Assembly: GCA_054601695.1 (NCBI GenBank)
Contig: BAAHQB010000200.1
Coordinates: forward strand, 62,001-126,000
DNA length: 64,000 bases
Source of the DNA: Amorphochlora amoebiformis
Taxonomy: Eukaryota; Cercozoa; Chlorarachniophyceae
Direction: 5' to 3'
Shown here piece after piece: positions 1 to 64,000 of this stretch. The notes beneath the pieces are model-generated. The model worked only from the letters and a program-made list of their open reading frames with translations, had not been told where the DNA came from and searched no databases. Each line of letters starts with the position of its first letter. Position 1 is the stretch's first letter. Both the position numbers and the translations under genes were made by a program.

Positions 1-2089
<2,089 letters not shown>

Positions 2090-2332
2090 CCCGTGGTCAA
2101 TTCACTGTGGAGACTTCTGGGTTCTGGTAGCGATGATTCTGCCGCGAACATCACCCGATATAACGCGTCACTCATCGTGACAACGTTCAATTCTTTCCGT
2201 AGGCTCGTGACAATCTGATGACATGGCGTATAATCACGCTATATTCGGAACCCAATCAAAAATCTCGGAACCCAACCAAAAACTTCGGAACCCAATCCTG
2301 GCTTCCGGGAAGAAAGCCGCTTGCCGCGGGCG
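2090..2332. promoter_or_regulatory. Probable shared promoter between LTN1 and RBM25-like genes
   Basis: This microsatellite-free interval separates the LTN1 start codon (minus, 2089) from the first in-frame ATG of the RBM25-like gene (plus, 2333). Head-to-head start codons about 240 bp apart imply a bidirectional promoter. I see no clear TATA box or named factor site, so the call rests on position only. Part of it may be 5' untranslated sequence. Confidence 0.35.
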
Positions 2333-19035
<16,703 letters not shown>

Positions 19036-19557
19036 GTACTTCAACTAGTGCAACTAGCCTAGAGATAGACAGACCTCTCGGTCTCAAATCACGTCTATCT
19101 ATCTCAGTGTTCATTATATAAGTAGTACACTCTTTCTTGAACGGTAATTGTAACTTGATGTCCGACCTTAGATTGTACGTACTCTGCAAGTTCTAGAAGT
19201 TACTTAGTATATTTGTAACCTAAGTATATTTTCAAACTACGGTACGCATACTCTACCAGTCTAGATATTAGATAAATCGGAAAGATTATTATTGTTGGCC
19301 GACTATTCGATCACGACTCTGCGTATGGTGTATGATAGGTTTATGCCGTTAAACTATATAACGTAGTTAGCAAATATAGTAAACAATATCTAAAGGTTGC
19401 TCTGCATCTAGACTGTGACTACTATGAGATATCTAGGATATGTACACGCTAGACACGTGCCAGTGCCGTGACATGCTCGTGGGTCACAGGTGTGTTCTTG
19501 GGCAACTCTGCCAGTGACTTCGGTGAACTTTGATTGTTTAAATTAGGTCATTTTTTT
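19036..19557. other. Convergent intergenic region between RBM25 and EFG1
   Basis: 520 bp of unique sequence between the RBM25 stop (plus, TAA at 19033-19035) and the EFG1 stop (minus, TAG at 19560-19558). It presumably holds both 3' untranslated regions. I see no further exon and no clear AATAAA signal. Confidence 0.5.
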
Positions 19558-29621
<10,064 letters not shown>

Positions 29622-29840
29622 CTGTGCTCCTCGTGGTGATGGTGTACACTCTCGGCGAGGGGACGTGACGGGTTGGTGACAGCGGCGTGTGTAGTCGTAA
29701 CGTGACACGTGATCGGCGTCGCACGCACGCTGCAAAGCCGCTGTGTGTATTCGGCGAAATCGGCGATATTAGCAAAGTGCGCGGAAATTTTTCGGATTAT
29801 GCCCTTTTCTCTTGTTTGATTCCCGAGAGAATTCGCAAAA
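29622..29840. promoter_or_regulatory. Probable bidirectional promoter between EFG1 and the 184-aa gene
   Basis: The EFG1 start codon (minus, 29621) and the intronless gene's start (plus, 29841) are divergent and 219 bp apart. The interval is GC-richer than the surroundings, contains several CG dinucleotides and lacks microsatellite. The palindrome-like GTGACACGTGATC near 29702 contains a CACGTG E-box. Function is inferred from arrangement only. Confidence 0.35.
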
Positions 29841-30395
29841 ATGGATGCCGCACGTCCGACAGTGCGAGAAACACGACCGTCTGCCTGCTTTCACAACTTA
29901 AAAATTCTGGCAATGTCCAGCCCCATGCAAACGTTCATCGTTGGTAGTCCGTACCGGGACAGCCCTATGCGAAGGCGCATGCTCATGGAGCTGTCGTCGT
30001 CATCCTGCAAGGCGGCGACAACAACCCGACCCGATGAAATGCGGAGCTCGCGCAGACCTATATGCTGCAAGACGCCGCCCCATGATAGGAAGAGGATGAG
30101 CGATTTCCAGGCCAAGTCCAATGTATACCACGGGAGAAGCAAGCCTATCCCCATCAAGTTGCCTCTTTTTCGAACTTCTCTGCAATTCGATGCCGGGCCG
30201 ATTCGGCTGGGAGGTGAGGATCGAACGAGAGCGGAATGGTCATCAAGGGAGGGAATTAGCTCGTTCATAGACTGCAGGAAGCTGCAGAAACCGTATACGC
30301 CCCCTGGGAGGCGGAGGAGTGTCACACGGCGTCCAGTGGAAGCTGCGGCGAGTCCCAAAACAAAGGAGGATATGCAGTTCGAGTTGGAGTTATAA
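29841..30395 (+). CDS. Intronless 184-aa protein of unknown function
   Basis: An uninterrupted reading frame of 184 codons from ATG 29841 (AAAAATGG context) to TAA 30393-30395, in sequence free of microsatellite. This is striking beside neighbours whose exons average about 60 nt. The protein is basic and rich in Arg, Ser and Pro. It has several Ser/Thr-Pro sites (SSPMQ, SPYRDSPM, KTPPH, YTPPGRRRS, ASPKTK) and no membrane segment, so it may be a disordered phosphoprotein, for example a cyclin-dependent kinase substrate; that is inference from composition only. I do not recognise a family. The opposite strand is also open for 155 codons (30358-29891), but that frame looks like a shadow. The start lies 220 bp from the EFG1 start on the other strand, suggesting a shared promoter. 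Confidence 0.6.
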   Translation: MDAARPTVRETRPSACFHNLKILAMSSPMQTFIVGSPYRDSPMRRRMLMELSSSSCKAATTTRPDEMRSSRRPICCKTPPHDRKRMSDFQAKSNVYHGRSKPIPIKLPLFRTSLQFDAGPIRLGGEDRTRAEWSSREGISSFIDCRKLQKPYTPPGRRRSVTRRPVEAAASPKTKEDMQFELEL

Positions 30396-30712
30396 CAGCA
30401 TGTGGAGGAGTTAGGGATGTAGAGTTGTAGATGTGGTGGGAATGAGTGCTGTTTGTCACCAGTATATATGAGAAAATCTACTGGTCAGAATTAATTTAAA
30501 TTTAGAATTTCATAATTTTACAATTGTAGGTGAGTGCGTGTATAATACTGTATAATATACATATATGTGTGTATATATGTATGTATGTGTATATATATAC
30601 TATAGTATATATATATATATATATGTGTGTGTATATATATATTATATATATACACATATGTCTAGATATGTGTATATAATATCATACTATATATACAATA
30701 TTATACTATATA

Positions 30713-30750
<38 letters not shown>

Positions 30751-30865
30751 ATGATAGTAAAATAGATTCTACCAGATCTAGATAAGATAGCCTACGGTAT
30801 TTTACTACCATACATGTCGCCCGATCAGTACTAGTAATGTATGTGTGTAATCTAGATGTAATAAA

Positions 30866-30924
<59 letters not shown>

Positions 30925-30977
30925 TATATATATACTAGATATACATATATATATATAAATATATATATAATATATAT

Positions 30978-31054
<77 letters not shown>

Positions 31055-31055
31055 G

Positions 31056-31095
<40 letters not shown>

Positions 31096-31491
31096 ATCAT
31101 GTATGTAATTATATTTGTCACTGCACAATTGATTACCTACAACCTTCACAACGCATCGTGTCTACAAAGCTCTCGTCCGTGTGCGCACAAGCGCTCGCCC
31201 ACTCAAAATGACTTCCTCTCCAGAGGTCCGTTCCATCCCTTCCCCATGCCGCTCACGAATCCCGAAAACCGCCCGGAATCCAGCCGACCACAACCCGGAA
31301 TCCACCCAACCACCACCACCATGCAATCCGGGGAAAACCTGCCTTGATGGTTTTCGTTGCGTGACATTACGCGGGATCACGTTAATTTCCGGTTACTAAC
31401 CGGTGGTAATGTAAAATCCGTCAGTGATGGCTAATCCCAGGCATTGACGGATTCGTGTTTGTAGCGACGTGATTCACGGGTCTGCTGTACT
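30396..31491. other. Intergenic region upstream of the elongase-desaturase gene
   Basis: 30396-30545 and 31110-31491 are unique sequence; 30546-31100 is (TA)n-rich. A short plus frame with ATG at 31208 (63 codons, to 31399; [20 protein letters not shown]) has good start context and could be an upstream exon or a chance frame. I could not join it in phase to exon 31492, whose frame has an in-frame stop just upstream. Confidence 0.35.
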
Positions 31492-32729
31492 ATGGCTGCT
31501 GGGAATCTGCAGAAGAGCACCCCCTGCGAGGTCGCGAATGCCGTGTGCAACGAACCTGGAAACTCAAACGTCCACCAGAAGGCTAAAAATCCCCAGAGCC
31601 CTGGCTTGATCCTGCCGCTAGGTGATGAGAATTGCACTCAAAATTGACTATACCATGCTCACGGAGACTGACCGTTCCGTGGAAATATTTTTCTCAGGCC
31701 TCGTAGCTCTGCAGATTGCGATAGTGAAGAGGATGTGGGGGGATGAGTGGCGCACAATGGACAACGCGTTTGGAGTGGGTTGCTCATGGGTTCCACCCGC
31801 TATGATGTCGGTTCTGTACCTGGTGCTCATTTTCGCTGGCCAGAAAATCATGAAGAATCGGGATCCATTGGATGAATTTTGCAAGCCCTATATGTTGGTG
31901 TACAACTTGTACCAGACAGTCTTCAACTCATGGTGGGTGGTGATGGTTATCATGGAGGTCTATCGCCTGGGATACCCCATCTTCCGCGTGCCGCTTACCC
32001 TAACCGCTGAGCAGTTCGACCTAGGGTTCTTGCTCTGGCTCCATTACCAAAACAAATACCTCGAGATGCTTGACACTGCCTTTATGGTAATGCGCAAGAA
32101 GTCTAAGCAAATCTCATTCCTCCACTGCTACCACCACCTCCTTCTCCTCTGGGCTTGGTACGCGGTCTGCAAATTCGGCTGCGGGGGAGAGAGCTACTTC
32201 GGGGCTCTCATGAACTCGTTCATCCACGTCCTTATGTACGGGTACTACTTTTTGTCTACTATCAAGGTTCCCGTTCCCTGGAAGCGCTACCTGACCAAGA
32301 TGCAGATGCTCCAATTTGTCGTTTGCCTGGTGCACACTGTCGTATCTCTGTTAAACGGCACGTACCCCTGGAAGCTCTGCTTGATCGAGGTGTGGGTCAT
32401 GATCAATATGCTCTACCTCTTCAACAAGTTCTACCAGGACGCCTACAAGAAGAAGATGGCTGCTAAGAAGGCCGCCGCTCGAGCGGCTATGGGACTGGCT
32501 GGTGCTCAGGCTCAGACTATCAAGAAACGAACGGCACCCGCAGAAGAACGCAAGTACATATTCCTCAACGGACTCAAATACGACGTGACCGAATTTGAGA
32601 GCAAGCACCCAGGCGGGAAGGTTATCAGATTCTACTTTGACCAAGACTGCACTGACGCATACAATGCGTTCCACAAGAAGTCGCGGCGAGCTGCCGAGGT
32701 GGGATTCTGGATTATTGTTATTGCATATG

Positions 32730-32769
<40 letters not shown>

Positions 32770-32884
32770 TTATGGTGGGTGTATGCGTATATGGGTGGGG
32801 TGCTTGTGGTGCGGTTCTTTCCTATGGTGTAAATGTATTCGATGCTAATTATGATACATATAATTATATAATATAATGTAAGTG

Positions 32885-32936
<52 letters not shown>

Positions 32937-32973
32937 AATATAAATATATATGTGTAAATATACATGTGAAATC

Positions 32974-33014
<41 letters not shown>

Positions 33015-33476
33015 TTATATATATATATATGTGTGTAAACATATATATGCATACATAATATATATAAAATATATATAATGTACATATATTATTATCATCA
33101 TTTTCATTATTATTATTATTATTTTCCACCTAAATATTATCCCACATCCAAAAAACAGAACTGAGCACATGTAGAAATATTAGATACCCAGAGACATATT
33201 GTATACATTTACATAAATAAAAAAATATATATCCACATATACGTAACATCAGATCCTCAAGAGGCTGGAGCGAACGAAGGCCGGTCCAGGTGAGGTACCT
33301 CACCAGCCTACCTACGTCAAGGAGTATCGTGCCTTGCTCAACAAGTGGACCAAGGAGGGTTTGTTTGAGGTGCGACTATGAGCGATATGATATTTTTTGG
33401 GCGACGTACCATTTTATACTTTTTTAATTCGCTTATATGGTTCAGAATGTGTATGTATGATTGTAAGTATGTATAT

Positions 33477-33507
<31 letters not shown>

Positions 33508-33532
33508 GGAGAGAGAGAGAGAGAGAATATGG

Positions 33533-33584
<52 letters not shown>

Positions 33585-33623
33585 TTAATGACATCTGTGA
33601 ATAACATACACATATTTTTGAAA

Positions 33624-33663
<40 letters not shown>

Positions 33664-33694
33664 TTATGTCTTCATGTTAAATACACAACACTTT

Positions 33695-33740
<46 letters not shown>

Positions 33741-34770
33741 GTGTGTGTGTGTGTATTCAATAGACACACATAATATATAATACATGCTACACCCGGCAAA
33801 ACAATCGAAAAAACTATTCCCCCGTCCTCATCAAACACCACAACAGGTCAACTGGTTTTACATGGCTCTCCGCATGACCGAGATCGCCGGTCTCCTCGTC
33901 CTCTCGGTTTGGGGCGCGCGCCATTCCATCGTTCTCTCAGGCCTTGTCGCAGGGTATGCCTGGGCGAAGTGCGGATTTGTTCAGCACGACGCGGGTCACC
34001 TGGGCATTACTGGCAACACGACTGTCGATATCGCGATCCAAGTCGTGTTTGAAGGCTTCGCCAAGGGAAGCTCCGCCGCGTGGTGGCGCAACCGTCACAA
34101 CAAACACCACGCCAAGCCCAACATCCACACCCAAGACAGCGACCTGGTGACCCTGCCGTTCTTGTCCTGGGATAAGAAACACGCCAAGGCCGCTCCCAAG
34201 TGGTTGATTCGCTACCAAGCGTACTACTTCATCCCCCTGCTTTGCTTATACGTCCCTATCTTCTTCATCACCACCAAGCTCTTCATGTGGCGCAAGAAGC
34301 ACCCGATTGAGGCCACGGTGTCCGGGTTTCACTACTTGGTATTCATCTCCGCCCTTACACAGTGGAGCGGGCTGACCGCCTGGCAGACTTTCTCATGGTT
34401 CTTGATCGGCTACGCCATCCAAGGCCTGTACCTAGGATTCGTCTTCTCCCTCTCGCACTTTGTCATGCCGCACATGCACGATGCGAATGAGGGTAAGCAC
34501 ATGGACTGGGTTAAGCTGCAGTGCAACACCACCCTCGACTTTTCAGAATCTGAGATCGTAGGATGGCTCACCGGTCACCTCAACTACCAGATTGAACACC
34601 ATCTCTGCCCGATGATGCCCTCCAACAACTACCAATACATCCGGGAGGACATCAAGGCGCTCTGTGCAAAGTACCCAGAGCTCAACTACACCTCCATGAC
34701 CTTCTGGGAAGCTGTGTACAAGAATCTTGCCACTCTGGACGAAGTTGCTCGTCATCGATGCGGCAACTAA
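31492..34770 (+). CDS. Trifunctional fusion: ELO elongase - cytochrome b5 - front-end desaturase
   Basis: One gene encodes successive steps of polyunsaturated fatty acid synthesis at the endoplasmic reticulum. Exons: 31492-31621 ([12 protein letters not shown], phase 1), 31698-32698, 33253-33369 and 33847-34770 (TAA); the last two introns are phase 0. The product is 723 residues. The ELO part carries [17 protein letters not shown] (about 186-190), [12 protein letters not shown] and TKMQMLQ. A Lys/Ala-rich linker leads to the b5 heme motif HPGG (347-350) and the second heme His in AFHKKS. Exon 3 ([19 protein letters not shown]) is the usual b5-desaturase linker. The desaturase has the three His boxes HDAGH (463), HNKHH (500) and QIEHH (664), with Gln in the third box as in front-end desaturases. 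If the 76-bp intron 31622-31697 is retained, translation could instead start at ATG 31625 (704 residues). Substrate and double-bond position cannot be read from sequence. Confidence 0.88.
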
Positions 34771-35045
34771 CTCATCTAGTACCCACTTTTAGTAGGTGAT
34801 GGATGGATTGTCGGATTTCCGTTTGTCCTTACAATTTACACGTTTTGCGACGGAAGTTGGGAACCTCTTCGGACTCCGAATATATTGTTAACTGTGATCT
34901 ATCTTCATTATCCACTAGATCCATGTTCATGACGCGATCTAGCGTCAACCGATGCTCATAGATACCCAAAAGTTATTTTTCATTCAGAATCCTTTTTGTC
35001 TTATTCGGAATTCCTCAAATATATGTTCTAGATGTTGTATATAAA

Positions 35046-35096
<51 letters not shown>

Positions 35097-35149
35097 ATAT
35101 GTATATATACATATGTATATACATATATACATATACATACATATATCTA

Positions 35150-35183
<34 letters not shown>

Positions 35184-35410
35184 ACTAGATCTATCTAGAT
35201 ATATATATATGTATTTAGATCTAGTAGATGTATGTAGTGCATGCTCAAGATACTACAACTAGATCTAGTATACTACCAGCTAGCTACTAGTAGAGTACTA
35301 CCTGGGCTACGCGTACTGGTTATGACAATTCCAGTAATTGAAGATACATATATCTACTAGATCTAGTATATATTTTTAGTCATGATACTGGATATATATA
35401 TATATATCTA

Positions 35411-35450
<40 letters not shown>

Positions 35451-35666
35451 TAGATATATCTAGATATATATTTGTGATATACCAGATATATCTAGTATAT
35501 ATATATATAAAATATTATATATGCTCCATATCTAGATCTATTATTAGAAATAAGCCTTGAGTAACTTCTAGATCTAAAAATTAGGTACATTCTCTAGATT
35601 CTAGAGATTAGTTCATTTTAACTAGTTTATTATAATTATTTACAATCTTTAAATTGCCCTAATTTT
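34771..35666. other. Convergent intergenic region
   Basis: Between the desaturase stop (plus) and the stop of the VASt/S49 gene (minus). 34771-35030 is unique. 35030-35530 mixes (TA)n with many CTAGAT/ATCTAG palindromes. 35530-35666 is AT-rich. No exon is seen. Confidence 0.5.
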
Positions 35667-51241
<15,575 letters not shown>

Positions 51242-51595
51242 GCGCCCCTGATGGGCCTGTGGTTTGTTATAGTTAACTTTTAGTTTAGCGATAAGGCTAG
51301 TGGGGTCACTTATAGTTCTGAAAATCCGTATAGTTCGGGTCAAGTTTAGGGTTCGAGTCAGGGTTAGGTGACGGTCGGTCTAGAGTATTCGTACGCTTAG
51401 GGTTGGCGTTAGGGTTAGAGTTAGAGCTAGGGCTACTTCCGGTATTGGGTTAGGGTTAGAGCCAGGTAAGGTTCCGATTGGGGTGGAGTTAGGGTTACGG
51501 TCAGTACGTGTTGGACTTGGAGGGTGCGTGCGTGAGAGTAGCGAGAAATTGTGTTCACGCTGTCAACCTTATATATTATGTGTATACAATATGTA

Positions 51596-51687
<92 letters not shown>

Positions 51688-51704
51688 CACATAAATATGT
51701 ATAC

Positions 51705-51757
<53 letters not shown>

Positions 51758-52133
51758 GATATGTCGGATGAAAGTAGTTTACGTATTTAAATGTATATTC
51801 ATTGCGTATGTATATATATATACAAATGCAACGTATATATACGGATATGAGCACGCCCGTTGAATTTCACCGGGTCTTGCGCATCGCACGCCATCTCACA
51901 AGTTGGCGAGGGAGGGGGAGGAGTGAATGCCATGTGTGGAGGAAGGGGGTTAGGATTTGGATTGGGGTTGCTGGGATACGGAGACCCGACGCGCGAAAAG
52001 AGCTGGGATGCACGTACACAGACACATTGCATTGATTCATAGGTCGTTCTCAATCCACCACAAAGGGATACCTTTCGTAGCAGCGACCCATCTGTTCTCC
52101 CCGCCTCCACTGACTCCTCCCGGACGGGTGTCT
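51242..52133. repeat. Interstitial TTAGGG-like repeats and (TA)n
   Basis: 51285-51500 contains scattered GGGTTAGGGTT and TTAGGGTTAGAG units mixed with unique sequence, followed by (TA)n at 51600-51760. 51850-52130 is unique and may hold Pro-rich exons of the candidate minus-strand gene. Upstream of the VASt/S49 start, so possibly its promoter. Confidence 0.5.
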
Positions 52134-53039
52134 TCAAATCGACCCGAGTGCGATGTGGAGGAGGAGTTGGGGTCCCGGCGTAAGCATCGGCTTGGGGCGT
52201 TTGGTATTGTTGTTGGTATTCTGGGGTAATTTCGAGGGGCTGGGGCTGGAGGGTGCCTGATTGGGGAAGATTTTCGCCATCTGGCCTGGGAGGGGAAGGA
52301 GCTGGGGAGAAAGCTGGGTGAGTTAATGTATTCTTGCGCATACAGAAAGAGTATGATTGGATACCATAGGAAAAATTATCCTCTTCTCGGGGCCCAACAG
52401 ATACCGTGGGAGACAAGTAGTCGACGACTTTTGACACGCCCGAGCTCACAGCAGAGTATCCCAGCCGAAGCAGACTCCCCGAGACGCCTACGGAAATCAT
52501 TTGAGGCCCGACAAAGGAATTGGTGCAGGCGTTATGAGTATCCAATATGCACATCATCTTTACCAGGGGTTTGACTGGAGACTGGAGTTTTGGTCCCAAG
52601 ATTTTGGGGGGGCCCTGGAGAGATGAGATGAATATGGATGGATATCTACATGAAGATTTTTGGCAAGCATAACATTTCATTGTTTTTACCTATCGACGAA
52701 GGGCTATGAGGATGCGTGTCGTTGTCGCTTCGACCGCCCCGGACGCCAGTCATATACTCACGCAGTCTACGGTTAGGCTGGAGGAACAGAGGAGAGATTA
52801 CATTGGCCCCGCGATCGGCAAAGGAATCGAAGGAATTCGAAAGGATCCCAGAATCCAACGGATTGCTTTCAAGCGCAAAATATATCTTCGTGAAACAATG
52901 GCGCCAATTGTTGGCAAATATAGGGGGATATGTCATGTACAAACACACACACACGTACACACACACACACATACAATATTTATTTGATCGTTGAATGGAC
53001 CTTGAGTGCAGATTGAGGTGTCGACCAGCCTCGGGTCAT
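52134..53039 (-). CDS. Candidate small Ser/Pro-rich multi-exon gene, function unknown
   Basis: Five minus-strand segments join with canonical GT-AG sites and continuous phase: 53039-53001 (possible ATG; MTRGWSTPQSALK), 52777-52690 (PNRRLREYMTGVRGG), 52614-52564, 52487-52405 (SGSLLRLGYSAVSSGVSK) and 52301-52134 (ends TGA), giving 142 residues. Acceptors have good pyrimidine tracts (for example before 52777 and 52301) and a branch-like TTAAC precedes the last. In the last exon a second frame is also open and more protein-like (PTPPPHRTRVDLKTP), and it could continue to a Pro/Asn-rich exon near 52007-51917 ([16 protein letters not shown]) with donor GTGAGA. Taking that frame would need a phase change earlier, so the C-terminus is undecided. 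No family is recognised. It may equally be part of a larger gene. The start faces the kinesin start 589 bp away. Confidence 0.35.
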
Positions 53040-53627
53040 CTGTGGCAGAACATCCATCAAAACAAGGAACAGCAAAAAGAAAGAGGAAAATGTTTGAGTT
53101 GATTCAAAGGTACAGTTTAGATAATAAGTGTGAGAACAGAACACATTGTATTTTCTACCATGAGAGCAACGGCGAGGGCGACGAAAACAGGATTTATCAT
53201 CCTCAACAATTTTTTCTTTGCCCAAAATCCCCTTCCCTGAGGATTTCAGGTGTATGCAACCCTTCCAGCCTCAGGCTCAAGAAATGTCTTGCTGGGCGCC
53301 TGAATTGCCAACGGAGGTCAGCAGGGAGCCGCCATTGTGTAGCCCCGGTATTGTCGGAGATTTTAGTGAAGATTACTGGGGATCCCTGCTACGATGATCT
53401 CCGACGATTCTCCGCATCTCTTCTGGTACCCGTAAAATCCCCTATCCCTCCTCACACTCGGGTGTGGCCTGGCAGTTTTTGTTTGCACTTACAGCGCACA
53501 GGCGGCACCATTTCGCGGCAGATATAGCTTCGGAAGCCCGTTTTGCCCGTAATCTTAGGTATACTATTCTGTTTGCCGACGAATTGGGTTTTGTTTGAGT
53601 GGTGTGCTCGTTTGCTGCAGTTTACAG
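53040..53627. promoter_or_regulatory. Upstream region of the kinesin-7 gene
   Basis: Unique, microsatellite-free sequence between the candidate minus-strand gene and the kinesin ATG at 53628. It is open for 173 codons in one plus frame (53006-53527), but that frame has no ATG beginning and no recognisable protein, so I treat it as promoter and 5' untranslated sequence. Confidence 0.3.
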
Positions 53628-63965
<10,338 letters not shown>

Positions 63966-64000
63966 GTATACAAATATATTTAAAAGGTATATGGGTATAT

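Noticed and set aside
31648-31884. Minus-strand frames opposite the elongase and desaturase exons
   Set aside because: They are shadows of strongly conserved plus-strand coding sequence.
53006-53527. A 173-codon plus-strand frame upstream of the kinesin
   Set aside because: No ATG at its beginning, no recognised domain, and it overlaps candidate minus-strand exons; more likely upstream non-coding sequence.

Overview
This is a nuclear window from an intron-dense eukaryote. There are no bacterial operons, and I saw no rRNA or tRNA genes. Most of the sequence is (TA)n and related microsatellite lying inside introns. The coding parts are many small exons, typically 25-130 nt, bounded by GT...AG, and often the (TA)n runs straight into the acceptor AG. 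Joining these exons by reading phase recovers recognisable proteins that single open reading frames hide. The gene set (listerin, RBM25, EFG1, kinesin-7, a polyunsaturated fatty acid elongase/front-end desaturase, a VASt-domain protein joined to a SohB-like domain) suggests a unicellular protist. I cannot place it in a lineage from the sequence alone.

Layout, left to right. (1) 1178-2089, minus: the N-terminal exons of listerin (LTN1), running off the left edge. (2) 2333/2453-19035, plus: an RBM25-like splicing factor (RRM, charged helical middle, C-terminal PWI) in about 23 exons, divergent from LTN1. (3) 19558-29621, minus: a complete EFG1-like rRNA-processing protein in 9 exons, convergent with RBM25; its introns hold a 371-bp (CG)n tract and a 49-bp palindromic minisatellite. 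(4) 29841-30395, plus: an intronless 184-aa protein of unknown function, divergent from EFG1. (5) 31492-34770, plus: one gene encoding an ELO fatty acid elongase, a cytochrome b5 domain and a front-end desaturase as a single polypeptide. (6) 35667-51241, minus: a long gene of at least 28 exons with hydrophobic N-terminal segments, a VASt (StART-like lipid transfer) domain and a C-terminal S49/SohB-like domain whose catalytic serine appears lost. (7) 52134-53039, minus: a candidate small proline/serine-rich gene, weakly supported. (8) 53628-63965 and beyond, plus: a CENP-E-type kinesin-7 with a complete motor domain and the start of its coiled-coil stalk, leaving the window on the right.

The most unusual aspects are the two domain fusions (5 and 6) and a recurrent structural pattern. 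At least a dozen introns contain partial, TA-flanked copies of the neighbouring exon's end together with its splice site, as if exon ends were repeatedly duplicated by the microsatellites. Exon joins given here were made by eye from GT-AG sites, phase continuity and family knowledge; none was tested against transcripts.
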